Shown piece by piece: positions 33,502-39,958 of a stretch of 39,958 bases of DNA. The DNA lies in assembly GCA_023264155.1 (NCBI GenBank), contig JALQTD010000003.1:1-39958 (forward strand). The letters are read 5' to 3'. Made by a program: the position numbers and the translations under genes. This stretch comes from Flavobacteriales bacterium (GTDB taxonomy: Bacteria > Bacteroidota > Bacteroidia > Flavobacteriales_D > Sanyastnellaceae). Below the pieces are notes generated by a model. The model searched no databases, had not been told where the DNA came from, and saw only the letters and a list, made by a program, of their open reading frames with translations. Numbering within the stretch: position 1 is the stretch's first letter; each line of letters starts with the position of its first letter.

Positions 33502-34680
33502 TTAGATGAGTTCGATGCAGATGGCCGAAGCGCCACCGCCTCCGTTGCAAATGCCGGCCGCTCCGCGCTTCAATCCCCGCTGCTTCAACGCATTGACCAA
33601 CGTCACCACGATGCGCGACCCGCTCGACCCCAAGGGATGGCCCAGCGAGACCGCGCCACCGTTGACGTTCACTTTCTCCGCGTCCAAGCCGAGCAACTTG
33701 TTGTTCGCCAAGCCCACCACAGAAAATGCTTCGTTCAGTTCCCACAAGTCCACGTCGTCGTTCGTCCAACCTGCCTTAGCGAGGGCTTTGGGGAGCGCTT
33801 TAGCGGGTGCCGTAGTGAACCACTCGGGCGCCTGTGCTGCATCGGCTGAGGCCACTACTTTGGCGATGGGGGTGAGACCGTATTGTTTGACGGCTTCCTC
33901 GGAGGCCAACACCACCGCGCTTGCACCGTCGTTCAACGTGGAGGCATTCGCGGCCGTGACCGTTCCTTCCTTGTCGAAAGCTGGGCGCAACGTGGGGATC
34001 TTTTCCATCTTCACGTTCGTGAATTCCTCGTCGCGGGAGACCACCACAGGCTCGCCACGGCGCTGCGGGACCTCAACCGGGACCACCTCGTCGTCAAAAC
34101 GACCGGCATTCCAAGCCGCCGTTGACCGCTCGTAACTGGTGACCGCGAACGCGTCTTGCTCCTCGCGCGAGAACGCCATGTCCTTGGCGCACAGTTCGGC
34201 GCAGTTGCCCATGTGCGTTGCGTTGTAGACATCGGTCAATCCGTCGAGCAGCATGCCGTCCTTTGCTTGGACGTGTCCCAATTTCACCGCGCTGCGGGAC
34301 TGCAGGTAGTGCGGGACTTGGCTCATGTTTTCCATGCCACCGGCCACCACGACATGGGCATCGCCGTTGCCGATGGCTGCTGCGCCGAGGGAGATGGCCT
34401 TCATTCCGCTCGCACAGACCTTGTTCACGGTCGTGCAGGGCACTTCGTGGGTCAGGCCAGCGCCGATGGCGGCTTGCCGGGCGGGCGCCTGGCCCAATCC
34501 GGCTTGGAGGACATTGCCCATGAACACTTCGTCGACCGCTTCAGCGGGCAATCCGGACCGGTCGAGGGCTCCGCGGATGGCCACTGCGCCGAGTTGAGGG
34601 GCGGGGACGCTGGAAAGGGCTCCGAGGAAGCTGCCCATCGGGGTGCGGGCGGCGGATACGAGGTAGACGGTCTTCGACAT
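33502..34680 (-). CDS. Acetyl-CoA C-acetyltransferase (thiolase)
   Basis: A 392-residue thiolase. Cys89 (VNKVCASGMKAI) is the acyl-enzyme nucleophile, GGAVSLGHPLGSSGSRI carries the His of the active site and ICNGGGGASAICIEL the second Cys that acts as base. The length and motifs fit the biosynthetic/degradative type II enzyme that interconverts two acetyl-CoA and acetoacetyl-CoA. With the 3-hydroxyacyl-CoA dehydrogenase gene just downstream it could form part of beta-oxidation or butanoate metabolism. TAAATTTG at 34706-34713 gives a 25-base A-rich leader. Confidence 0.93.
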   Translation of the reverse strand: MSKTVYLVSAARTPMGSFLGALSSVPAPQLGAVAIRGALDRSGLPAEAVDEVFMGNVLQAGLGQAPARQAAIGAGLTHEVPCTTVNKVCASGMKAISLGAAAIGNGDAHVVVAGGMENMSQVPHYLQSRSAVKLGHVQAKDGMLLDGLTDVYNATHMGNCAELCAKDMAFSREEQDAFAVTSYERSTAAWNAGRFDDEVVPVEVPQRRGEPVVVSRDEEFTNVKMEKIPTLRPAFDKEGTVTAANASTLNDGASAVVLASEEAVKQYGLTPIAKVVASADAAQAPEWFTTAPAKALPKALAKAGWTNDDVDLWELNEAFSVVGLANNKLLGLDAEKVNVNGGAVSLGHPLGSSGSRIVVTLVNALKQRGLKRGAAGICNGGGGASAICIELI

Positions 34681-34705
34681 GGGAGTTGGTTTTCGATTTG
34701 CAGGC

Positions 34706-34713
34706 CAAATTTA
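34706..34713 (-). promoter_or_regulatory. -7 promoter element TAAATTTG of the thiolase gene
   Basis: A perfect TAnnTTTG match on the minus strand, 25 bases before the ATG at 34680. No TTTG is found at the expected -33 spacing. Confidence 0.5.
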
Positions 34714-34864
34714 ACGCCAACAGCCCCCTCGGCCACCTGATTTGGCCCATCAAACCGCCTTCCCGCGCGGGCCGCAGCATGCAAGGCGAAACGCACGCCG
34801 CATTGAAACCTTCCCCGGCCATCCTCCGTAAGCCCACCCGGTAATCATTTCAGCCCCCTGCAAC

Positions 34865-35050
34865 ATGAATCACAACGGCGTTCCGCTCGACCACGTACCC
34901 TCGGCCTTGGAGCAATACAAGTCGCTCATTCGGCACGTGCATGCGGAACCGGTCATGATGCGGCGCGCGATGCGCCTGGCCTTCAGGTCCTTGCCGCAGC
35001 AGGAGACTGTGGCTCTTCGGGACTGGATCCAGACCCACTACACGTTGTGA
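34865..35050 (+). CDS. Small hypothetical protein (61 aa)
   Basis: A 61-residue reading frame (MNHNGVPLDHVPSALEQYKS...) with codon use like neighbouring genes. It is predicted to be mostly helical and ends RDWIQTHYTL. No signal peptide, Cys pair or known motif is visible. Its stop TGA directly abuts the stop of the convergent pseudouridine synthase gene, tight packing that favours a real gene. No perfect promoter element is present; TAATCATTTC lies about 20 bases upstream. Function unknown. Confidence 0.5.
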   Translation: MNHNGVPLDHVPSALEQYKSLIRHVHAEPVMMRRAMRLAFRSLPQQETVALRDWIQTHYTL

Positions 35051-36103
35051 TTACGGCTTGTCGCTGAAGCGGCGCGGGGCTTGATCGGTCGGGCGATTCC
35101 GCTTCGAAGCGCTTGGGCGGTTGCGTTGTTCACCGCGTTCGGGCCGCCGCTCGCGGGTGGCGGGCTGGGCTGATTTACGCTGATCGGCTGCGAGCTCCGC
35201 TTTTGAGCGGGCGCGAGGCCCTTTTCCCCCCTTCATCAGGTTTAGGAATTCGCGGGGAACGCGGGTTTTGGCCTCCACTTGCTCGCCGTTTGGCCCCTCT
35301 ACCACTGCGCGGTACAAATGTAGACCACTGCGATCCAACGGATTCGGAGCCGACTCGCCCTTACCGATGATCATGCACTGGGCGCGGCGCAATCCGCTCA
35401 TCAGCGCGGGAATGTCCTCGAATCCTACCTCGAACTTGAGCATCGTGTGCGTTGTCGTAGCCCGCATGGTGCGATAAGGGTACGCCACACGTTCCCGCTT
35501 TTTACTGCCCTCCACATCGCGAAAGGCGAACACCTCGTCGTCGGCCGGCAAATGGCCTTCCACCACCACATAGAGTCCCTGCTCGAAGCGTTTCCAATGG
35601 GTTTGCAAGTGAACGCGCCATTGCAAATCCTTGGCAATAAAGCAGATACCAGATGATTCCTTTTCGATGCGGTTGACGAAATGCACGTCGGTGCATTCAG
35701 GGCGCGCTTGGGCCATCCAATCCTTCATCCGCGTGTAGGACGTCTTCACCTTTGGATTGGGCGAAGCGAAGACCCAGCCTGCAGGTTTGATGTAGGCCAA
35801 AAGAAAATCGTCTTCGTAAACCACCTCAAACGGGGCAGGTGCGTTGAGCGGCGACTTCGAAGCTCCGCCCAATTGAAAGTCCTTCACGGCTGGTTTCAGA
35901 GGGGACTCCTTCTCCTTGCCGGCGTCGTATACAACGGCATCACCGGCCTTCAATTCGGATGACGGGATGCGAATCACCTCTCCGTTTACGGTTACGAACC
36001 CGCCTTTGATGGCCTTCCGCGCGCGGGTGTTCGTGGGCAATCCGCCTTGCCCTACCAACGCTTCGAGCAGCGTAGTGGGCGCGGACACTTTCATATTGAT
36101 CAT
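35051..36103 (-). CDS. RluA-type pseudouridine synthase-like protein with altered active site
   Basis: A 350-residue protein with an N-terminal S4 RNA-binding domain (LLEALVGQGGLPTNTRARKAIKGGFVTVNGEVI) and an RluA-like catalytic fold. The usual HRLDKxTSG motif reads NRIEKESSG (residues 144-152), with Glu147 where family members have the essential Asp, and the GRTHQIR-like block reads SGLRRAQCMI. The last 75 residues are a Lys/Arg/Gly/Pro-rich, probably disordered tail. It may be inactive and work as an RNA-binding factor, or use Glu. The ATG at 36103 is fixed by TACCTTTG four bases upstream. Its stop abuts the small gene at 34865. Confidence 0.75.
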   Translation of the reverse strand: MINMKVSAPTTLLEALVGQGGLPTNTRARKAIKGGFVTVNGEVIRIPSSELKAGDAVVYDAGKEKESPLKPAVKDFQLGGASKSPLNAPAPFEVVYEDDFLLAYIKPAGWVFASPNPKVKTSYTRMKDWMAQARPECTDVHFVNRIEKESSGICFIAKDLQWRVHLQTHWKRFEQGLYVVVEGHLPADDEVFAFRDVEGSKKRERVAYPYRTMRATTTHTMLKFEVGFEDIPALMSGLRRAQCMIIGKGESAPNPLDRSGLHLYRAVVEGPNGEQVEAKTRVPREFLNLMKGGKGPRARSKAELAADQRKSAQPATRERRPERGEQRNRPSASKRNRPTDQAPRRFSDKP

Positions 36104-36107
36104 GGCG

Positions 36108-36115
36108 CAAAGGTA
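36108..36115 (-). promoter_or_regulatory. -7 promoter element TACCTTTG of the pseudouridine synthase-like gene
   Basis: A perfect TAnnTTTG match on the minus strand, exactly four bases before the ATG at 36103. Confidence 0.6.
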
Positions 36116-36131
36116 CGGGGAACGTGTATTG

Positions 36132-36192
36132 AACCGGAAGTCGAAAGAAAACGCCCCTTGGGGGTGCGTTTTCCTTCGACTCTAAACCGGTT
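36132..36192. repeat. Long imperfect inverted repeat (hairpin) in a 247-base gap
   Basis: A 15-base stem with one mismatch (36140-36154 with 36166-36180) is closed by an inner CCCC/GGGG pairing over a TT turn and extended outward by AACCGG (36132-36137) with CCGGTT (36187-36192). The rest of the gap holds a CCCGC/GCGGG hairpin near 36199-36213 and a perfect GCGTATACGC palindrome (36224-36233). It stands between divergent genes, so it is not a terminator of either. Confidence 0.6.
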
Positions 36193-36223
36193 AAATATCC
36201 CGCCGAAGCGGGAAGCAAGCGTT

Positions 36224-36233
36224 GCGTATACGC
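36224..36233. promoter_or_regulatory. Palindrome GCGTATACGC, possible operator
   Basis: A perfect 10-base palindrome 118 bases upstream of the mechanosensitive channel gene. It could be a protein-binding site; there is no other evidence. Confidence 0.25.
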
Positions 36234-36338
36234 TCAATTCTCCCATGAACGAAGTTGCTGCAAAACCCCGGACGTTTTCAACAGGAAACGAACACGTTTT
36301 TAACGCGTTTTGAACAACTGCCCTTGCCCCAAAGGCAA

Positions 36339-36346
36339 TACCTTCG
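36339..36346 (+). promoter_or_regulatory. -7 element TACCTTCG of the channel gene
   Basis: TACCTTCG differs from TAnnTTTG by one base and ends exactly four bases before the ATG at 36351, which it supports over a TTG at 36255. Confidence 0.5.
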
Positions 36347-36350
36347 TGAC

Positions 36351-37604
36351 ATGACGGAAGAACTCGCACCTTGGATTTTGCGTTTGCTGCAGGAATTCAA
36401 TTTGTTAAGACCCGAGACCAACCACGGATTGGGCCTGTTTTTGCTGGGGATGGGATTTATTGTCGTGGCCTTGATCATGTGGCGCGTTTCGAGGTGGATT
36501 TTGGATAAGGTCTTGCACGGATTGGCGCGCCGCACCAAGGCCACCTGGGACGATCAGTTGCTGAACCGCCCCCTCCTTTCCCGGCTTTCCTTCTTCATCC
36601 CGCTCGCCATCTTGAATGTCGCTCAGGAGCTGTTGCTCCCGTTGCACCCGGGGACCCAAGAATTCATAGGAAGGGGATTGGATTTGGCCGTGATTGTGAA
36701 CATGCTGCTCGTGGGATTTGCATTGGCCAACGGCATCGAGGACCTGTTGAGCGGGATCCGCCAGTTGCGTGACAAGCCCATTTCGAGCTACATCCAATTG
36801 AGCAAAATTGCCGCCTCGGTCCTTGCGGGCATTGCCATCATCGCCTTGCTCATCGGCCAGGACATCGGCGTGGTCATCGGTGGACTTGGCGCAGCGACGG
36901 CAATCATCTTGTTGGTTTTCCGGGATGCATTGCTCGGCTTGACGGCGAGCGTGCAGCTCAGCTCTGGAGATTTGGTCCGCATCGGTGACTGGGTGCAAAT
37001 CGACAAATACGGCGCGGACGGGGACGTGGTCGAAATCAACCTCACCACCGTCAAAGTGCGCAACTGGGACATGACATTCACGGTCGTGCCGACCTACGCC
37101 CTCATTTCGGAGAGCTTCAAGAACTGGCGGGGCATGAGCGAGTCTGGGGGACGCCGCATCAAGCGCTCGATCACCTTGCGCGCCTCGAGTGTTCGGTTCG
37201 CAGACAGCGCTTTGCTCGAGCGAATGGAAGGCATCCAAGTCCTCGCCCCGTGGTTGCGCGAGCGGACCAAAGAAATCGCTGACGCCAATGCTGCCAACCA
37301 AGCTCGCACCGACGTGGAAGTGAATGGGAGGCGGCTGACCAACATCGGTTTGTTCCGCAACTACACCGAACGCTACCTCCGCAACCACCCGGGCATCAAC
37401 CAAGAAATGACCTTGCTGGTGCGCCACTTGCAGCCCACAGGCGAAGGCGTACCGGTTGAATTTTATTGCTTCTCCAAGGACAAGGCGTGGGATGCGTACG
37501 AATCGTTGATGGCCGACATCCTCGACCACTTGCTCGCCGCCGCCCCTTACTTCGGACTGGAAGTGTTCGAATGGCGCATGGCCACTCCCACCCCTGCAAG
37601 GTGA
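36351..37604 (+). CDS. YbdG-like mechanosensitive ion channel (MscS family)
   Basis: A 417-residue inner-membrane channel resembling E. coli YbdG (415 residues), the miniconductance channel. About five membrane helices are followed by the pore-lining TM3 (VIGGLGAATAIILLVFRDALLGLTASVQL) and the MscS beta domain. The YbdG-specific block GDWVQIDKYGADGDVVEINLTTVKVRNWDMTFTVVPTYALISESFKNWRGMSESGGRRIKRSI is almost complete. Such channels gate under osmotic downshock to release solutes. The ATG at 36351 is preferred over TTG 36255 because of TACCTTCG four bases upstream and the resulting length. It ends one base before the stop of the convergent yebC gene. Confidence 0.9.
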   Translation: MTEELAPWILRLLQEFNLLRPETNHGLGLFLLGMGFIVVALIMWRVSRWILDKVLHGLARRTKATWDDQLLNRPLLSRLSFFIPLAILNVAQELLLPLHPGTQEFIGRGLDLAVIVNMLLVGFALANGIEDLLSGIRQLRDKPISSYIQLSKIAASVLAGIAIIALLIGQDIGVVIGGLGAATAIILLVFRDALLGLTASVQLSSGDLVRIGDWVQIDKYGADGDVVEINLTTVKVRNWDMTFTVVPTYALISESFKNWRGMSESGGRRIKRSITLRASSVRFADSALLERMEGIQVLAPWLRERTKEIADANAANQARTDVEVNGRRLTNIGLFRNYTERYLRNHPGINQEMTLLVRHLQPTGEGVPVEFYCFSKDKAWDAYESLMADILDHLLAAAPYFGLEVFEWRMATPTPAR

Positions 37605-37605
37605 C

Positions 37606-38340
37606 TCAGTCCTCGGCCTCCGGGGTGGACGAACTCATCGTGTGAAAGACGTTCTGCACGTCGTCATCCCCTTCGAGGCGCTCGAGCAACTTTTCCACTT
37701 CTGCTGTGGCCTCCGGATCGAGTTCCTTCGTCGTCGTGGGAATGCGGTCGAGGCCGGATTCGATGATTTCGCGGCCGTCCTCTTCGAGTTTCTTTTGCAG
37801 GGAACCAAACGATTCGAACGGCCCGTAAATCATGATGGTCTCGCCATCTTGTCCAACATCCTCCGCCCCGTAATCAATTAATTCCAGCTCCAATTCTTCG
37901 ACATCGAGCCCTGCTCCGTTGATTTTGAAGAAGCAAACGTGGTCGAACATGAACTCGACGCTGCCCGTCGTGCCGAGGCTCCCATTGTACTTGTTGAAGT
38001 AGCTGCGGACGTTGGCCACCGTCCGGTTGTTGTTGTCCGTAGCGGTTTCTACGAAAACGGCAATGCCGTGTGGACCGTAGCCCTCAAACGTGACCTGCTT
38101 GTAGTCGGAAGTGTCCTTGTCCGTGGCCTTTTTGATGGCCCGTTCGACGTTGTCCTTCGGCATGTTGGCCGCGCGGCAGTTTTGCAAAACGGCCCGCAGC
38201 CGGGGGTTCATTTCAGGATCCGCGCTGTTGCCTTCGCGGATGGCGATGATGATGTCCTTGTTCAACCGAGCGAAGGTCTTGGCCATGGCCGCCCACCGCT
38301 TGAACTTGCGTTCTTTCCTGAATTCAAATGCTCTTCCCAT
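37606..38340 (-). CDS. YebC/PmpR family protein
   Basis: A 244-residue YebC-family protein. MGRAFEFRKERKFKRWAAMAKTFARLNKDIIIAIREG is the N-terminal domain, PRLRAVLQNCRAANMPKDNVERAIKKA the second, and YGPHGIAVFVETATDNNNRTVANVRSYFNK the C-terminal fold. Members were described as DNA-binding regulators, and some are now known to assist ribosomes at polyproline stretches; which applies here is unclear. GATATTCG on its strand lies 16 bases upstream, a variant of the local promoter motif. It is convergent with the channel gene and divergent from the haem-lipoprotein operon across 140 bases. Confidence 0.9.
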   Translation of the reverse strand: MGRAFEFRKERKFKRWAAMAKTFARLNKDIIIAIREGNSADPEMNPRLRAVLQNCRAANMPKDNVERAIKKATDKDTSDYKQVTFEGYGPHGIAVFVETATDNNNRTVANVRSYFNKYNGSLGTTGSVEFMFDHVCFFKINGAGLDVEELELELIDYGAEDVGQDGETIMIYGPFESFGSLQKKLEEDGREIIESGLDRIPTTTKELDPEATAEVEKLLERLEGDDDVQNVFHTMSSSTPEAED

Positions 38341-38438
38341 AACTTCTTCGTTGGCGCGAATATCGTCCCTTTTCTTCGCTCATCCCAAAACCCGGCAGTC
38401 GATTGTTCATGTCAGCTTTCTTGGAAGAGAAAATGCGT

Positions 38439-38445
38439 TAATTTG
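38439..38445 (+). promoter_or_regulatory. Possible promoter of the haem-lipoprotein operon
   Basis: TAATTTG, a seven-base variant of TAnnTTTG, lies 35 bases before the ATG at 38481. The leader ends in the A-rich sequence AAACAAATTC, as expected for a Bacteroidota ribosome-binding region without Shine-Dalgarno sequence. Confidence 0.3.
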
Positions 38446-38480
38446 CCAAGGTCAATCCGTTCAGGGACGTAAACAAATTC

Positions 38481-39203
38481 ATGAAGCACGCACCTCGCAC
38501 ACCTCAACCTCGCGTTCGGCCACACCTTGTTCCATTTGCCGCTCTCGCGCTATTCGCCTTCGGCTGCCACCACACCGTGACGCCCCCGGAAACGGGACCT
38601 GACCCGGTGGTTTACGAGTCCCCTTGTGACCCCGACGTGGTGTATTTCGTGCAAGACGTCTTGCCGCTTTTGGTCTCCTCTTGCGCCCAAACAGGTTGCC
38701 ACAACACGGCCTCTCATGAAGACGGCATCATCCTCGAATCCTACGAAGTGATTTTGGCCCATCAAGACTTGATTGTTCCGGGTGACCCGGGAGAAAGCGA
38801 ATTGATCGAGGTCCTCTACGAGACCGGCGATGACCTGATGCCTCCTGCCCCCAACGCCCCCTTGACGACCGAACAAATCAACACCTTGTCCCTGTGGATT
38901 GAACAAGGAGCGTTGAACTTGAGTTGCAGTGAGTGCGATACCACCTCGGTGACGTTCAGCGGATCCATTTTGCCGCTGCTCAATTCCACCTGCGCAGGTT
39001 GCCACAGCGGAAGCTCCCCAAGTGGTGGAGTGAGTTTGACCAACCACGCAGAAGTTGTCGCGGCAATCGGAAGCAACAACCTCATGCCCAGCATTCGTCA
39101 AGAAGCGGGAGCTTCGGTCATGCCGCCTGCAGGGAACCCCTTGAACGAATGCCAGGTGCAATTGTTTGAAATTTGGATTGCAGAAGGAATGCCCAACAAC
39201 TGA
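38481..39203 (+). CDS. Lipoprotein with two cytochrome c-like domains
   Basis: A 240-residue lipoprotein (signal LVPFAALALFAFGC, lipidated Cys29) with two tandem cytochrome c-like modules of the PSCyt1 type. The first has CAQTGCH (Cys68, Cys73, His74), a CX4CH variant, and the second CAGCH (Cys171, Cys174, His175), a standard CXXCH haem site; each is followed by a MPP motif (LMPPAPNAP, VMPPAGNP) that could give the distal Met ligand. Modules end in QINTLSLWIEQGA and VQLFEIWIAEGMPNN, as in this family. Haem attachment at the CX4CH site is uncertain. It is the first gene of an operon; its TGA overlaps the next ATG (TGATG). Confidence 0.8.
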   Translation: MKHAPRTPQPRVRPHLVPFAALALFAFGCHHTVTPPETGPDPVVYESPCDPDVVYFVQDVLPLLVSSCAQTGCHNTASHEDGIILESYEVILAHQDLIVPGDPGESELIEVLYETGDDLMPPAPNAPLTTEQINTLSLWIEQGALNLSCSECDTTSVTFSGSILPLLNSTCAGCHSGSSPSGGVSLTNHAEVVAAIGSNNLMPSIRQEAGASVMPPAGNPLNECQVQLFEIWIAEGMPNN

Positions 39204-39574
39204 TGAAAACCTCCCCTCGTTTGACGACCTTGGCCGTTCTTGCATTCGGTGCACTGACCGGTTGCTACTACGATGTGGAAACGGAGTTGTATCCCGGTGG
39301 GGATTGCAGTGCCATCACGCCCGGATACACGTCCCACGTGGAGGCCCTGATCGCTGAGCAATGCGCCGGTTGCCATGCGGGGTCGGCTCCAAGCGGTGGG
39401 TTGTCCTTGGAGTACTATGGGCAAATCCGAGATGCTGCGCTTTCAGGTGCCATCGAGGACCGCATTTCGCGCAGTGCAGGAGATCCGTTGTTGATGCCAC
39501 CGAATGGCCCCCTCAACGCCTGTGACATCGAAGCTTTTGTAACCTGGGTAGCGGACGGCGCCCCTGAAAATTGA
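39203..39574 (+). CDS. Small haem-motif lipoprotein
   Basis: A 123-residue lipoprotein (LAFGALTGC, lipidated Cys21) with one cytochrome c-like module: CAGCHAGSAPSGGLSLEYYGQI (Cys54, Cys57, His58) and LLMPPNGPLNACDIEAFVTWVADGAPEN with the Met of a MPP motif. It is closely related to the second module of the preceding protein (CAGCHxGSxPSGG in both), suggesting duplication. Probably outer-membrane or periplasmic. Its ATG overlaps the upstream stop as TGATG, and its own stop overlaps the YceI start. Confidence 0.8.
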   Translation: MKTSPRLTTLAVLAFGALTGCYYDVETELYPGGDCSAITPGYTSHVEALIAEQCAGCHAGSAPSGGLSLEYYGQIRDAALSGAIEDRISRSAGDPLLMPPNGPLNACDIEAFVTWVADGAPEN

Positions 39575-39958
39575 TGATGATGAATACTTTTCGAAACCTG
39601 ATCGCTGTGGCGATCTTCTTGGGAGCAATGCATACCTCCGCGAGTGCTCAGCAGTTCATGAGCCGCAACGCGGCCATTTCGTTTTTCTCCTCCACTCCAG
39701 TAGAGGACATTTCCGCAGAATCCGATCAATGCAGTGCCGTCTTGGATGTGGCGGATTCACGTTTGGCCTTCCAAGTGCCCATCCTCTCTTTCCATTTTGA
39801 AAAGGCCCTGATGGAGGAACACTTCAACGAGAATTACATGGAATCCGAGCAATATCCCGCTGCTACATTCCAAGGCACAATCGAAGGGTTGAATCCCGAT
39901 GGCGCAGAAGGGCAGGTGCAGCAAGTTGTTGCCGACGGCCAGCTGACCATTCATGGAG
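39574..39958 (+). CDS. YceI family protein (3' partial)
   Basis: The first 128 residues are visible; the gene runs off the window end. A signal peptide (LIAVAIFLGAMHTSASAQ) is followed by YceI lipocalin-like sequence: AISFFSSTPVEDISAES, FQVPILSFHFEKALMEEHFNENYMESEQYPAATFQGTI. YceI folds bind long isoprenoid or amide lipids in the periplasm. The start overlaps the preceding stop (TGATGATGATG), where ATGs at 39574, 39577 and 39580 are all possible. Position in an operon with two haem-motif lipoproteins suggests a periplasmic redox or lipid-associated function. Confidence 0.85.
   Translation, partial: MMMNTFRNLIAVAIFLGAMHTSASAQQFMSRNAAISFFSSTPVEDISAESDQCSAVLDVADSRLAFQVPILSFHFEKALMEEHFNENYMESEQYPAATFQGTIEGLNPDGAEGQVQQVVADGQLTIHG

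Noticed and set aside
36245-36313. 22-codon plus-strand frame upstream of the channel gene
   Set aside because: Too short and ends before the promoter element of the channel gene; no supporting signal. It might be a leader peptide only if transcription starts much earlier.
1-39958. tRNA, rRNA, CRISPR, insertion sequence or prophage content
   Set aside because: I saw no tRNA cloverleaf, direct-repeat array, transposase or integrase; base composition is even and gene content is chromosomal.

Overview
The window comes from a GC-rich member of the Bacteroidota, most probably a Flavobacteriales-like lineage; family or genus cannot be fixed from the sequence. The clues are a type IX secretion (gliding-motility type) C-terminal sorting domain, a short Bacteroidota-type primary sigma factor that begins [14 protein letters not shown], a GWxTD-domain protein, a TamL-type lipoprotein relative of BamA, SiaB/SiaC-like proteins, and start-proximal promoters of the Bacteroidota TAnnTTTG type with almost no Shine-Dalgarno sequences. 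Genes are very densely packed. I see no tRNA, rRNA, CRISPR array, insertion sequence, prophage or integrase.

Layout. 1-9.3 kb: the end of an AlgX/AlgJ-like SGNH acetyltransferase, a pentapeptide-repeat protein, a FemAB/GNAT-like acyltransferase, a large T9SS-exported PKD-type surface protein, a GWxTD protein followed by a family 2 glycosyltransferase, the DNA-uptake channel ComEC and a small unknown protein. 9.3-18 kb: hydroxymethylglutaryl-CoA lyase, a possible 40-residue protein, a ZIP metal transporter coupled to a methyltransferase, a SiaB/SiaC kinase-substrate pair, a fused ABC exporter broken by a one-base frameshift, a beta-helix lipoprotein and a 3-methyladenine DNA glycosylase. 18-28 kb: housekeeping genes: rpoD, pnp, rpsO, accD, tamL, an rRNA/tRNA methyltransferase, an acyltransferase and a DEAD-box helicase. 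28-31.5 kb: a four-gene arsenosugar operon (AhpD-like protein, radical SAM ArsS, TIGR04282 glycosyltransferase, purine nucleoside phosphorylase). 31.5-35 kb: 3-hydroxyacyl-CoA dehydrogenase, an NlpC/P60 peptidase and a thiolase. 35-40 kb: a degenerate RluA-type pseudouridine synthase, a YbdG-like mechanosensitive channel, a YebC protein, and an operon of two haem-motif lipoproteins plus a YceI protein that runs off the end.

The most striking global feature is promoter architecture. Many genes carry TAnnTTTG, or a TTCG variant, ending only 4-7 bases before the start codon, usually exactly 4, so their messages should be leaderless or nearly so. Six head-to-head gene pairs are separated by 54 bp or less, most of them with back-to-back elements of this type, and one further pair has overlapping start codons. 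The motif also helps choose the true start of several genes. Other points of interest are the arsenosugar operon with a phosphorylase that carries Asp at the purine-specificity position, the homopolymer frameshift in the ABC exporter, a pseudouridine synthase with Glu in place of the catalytic Asp, and a 61-bp hairpin in an unusually long intergenic region.
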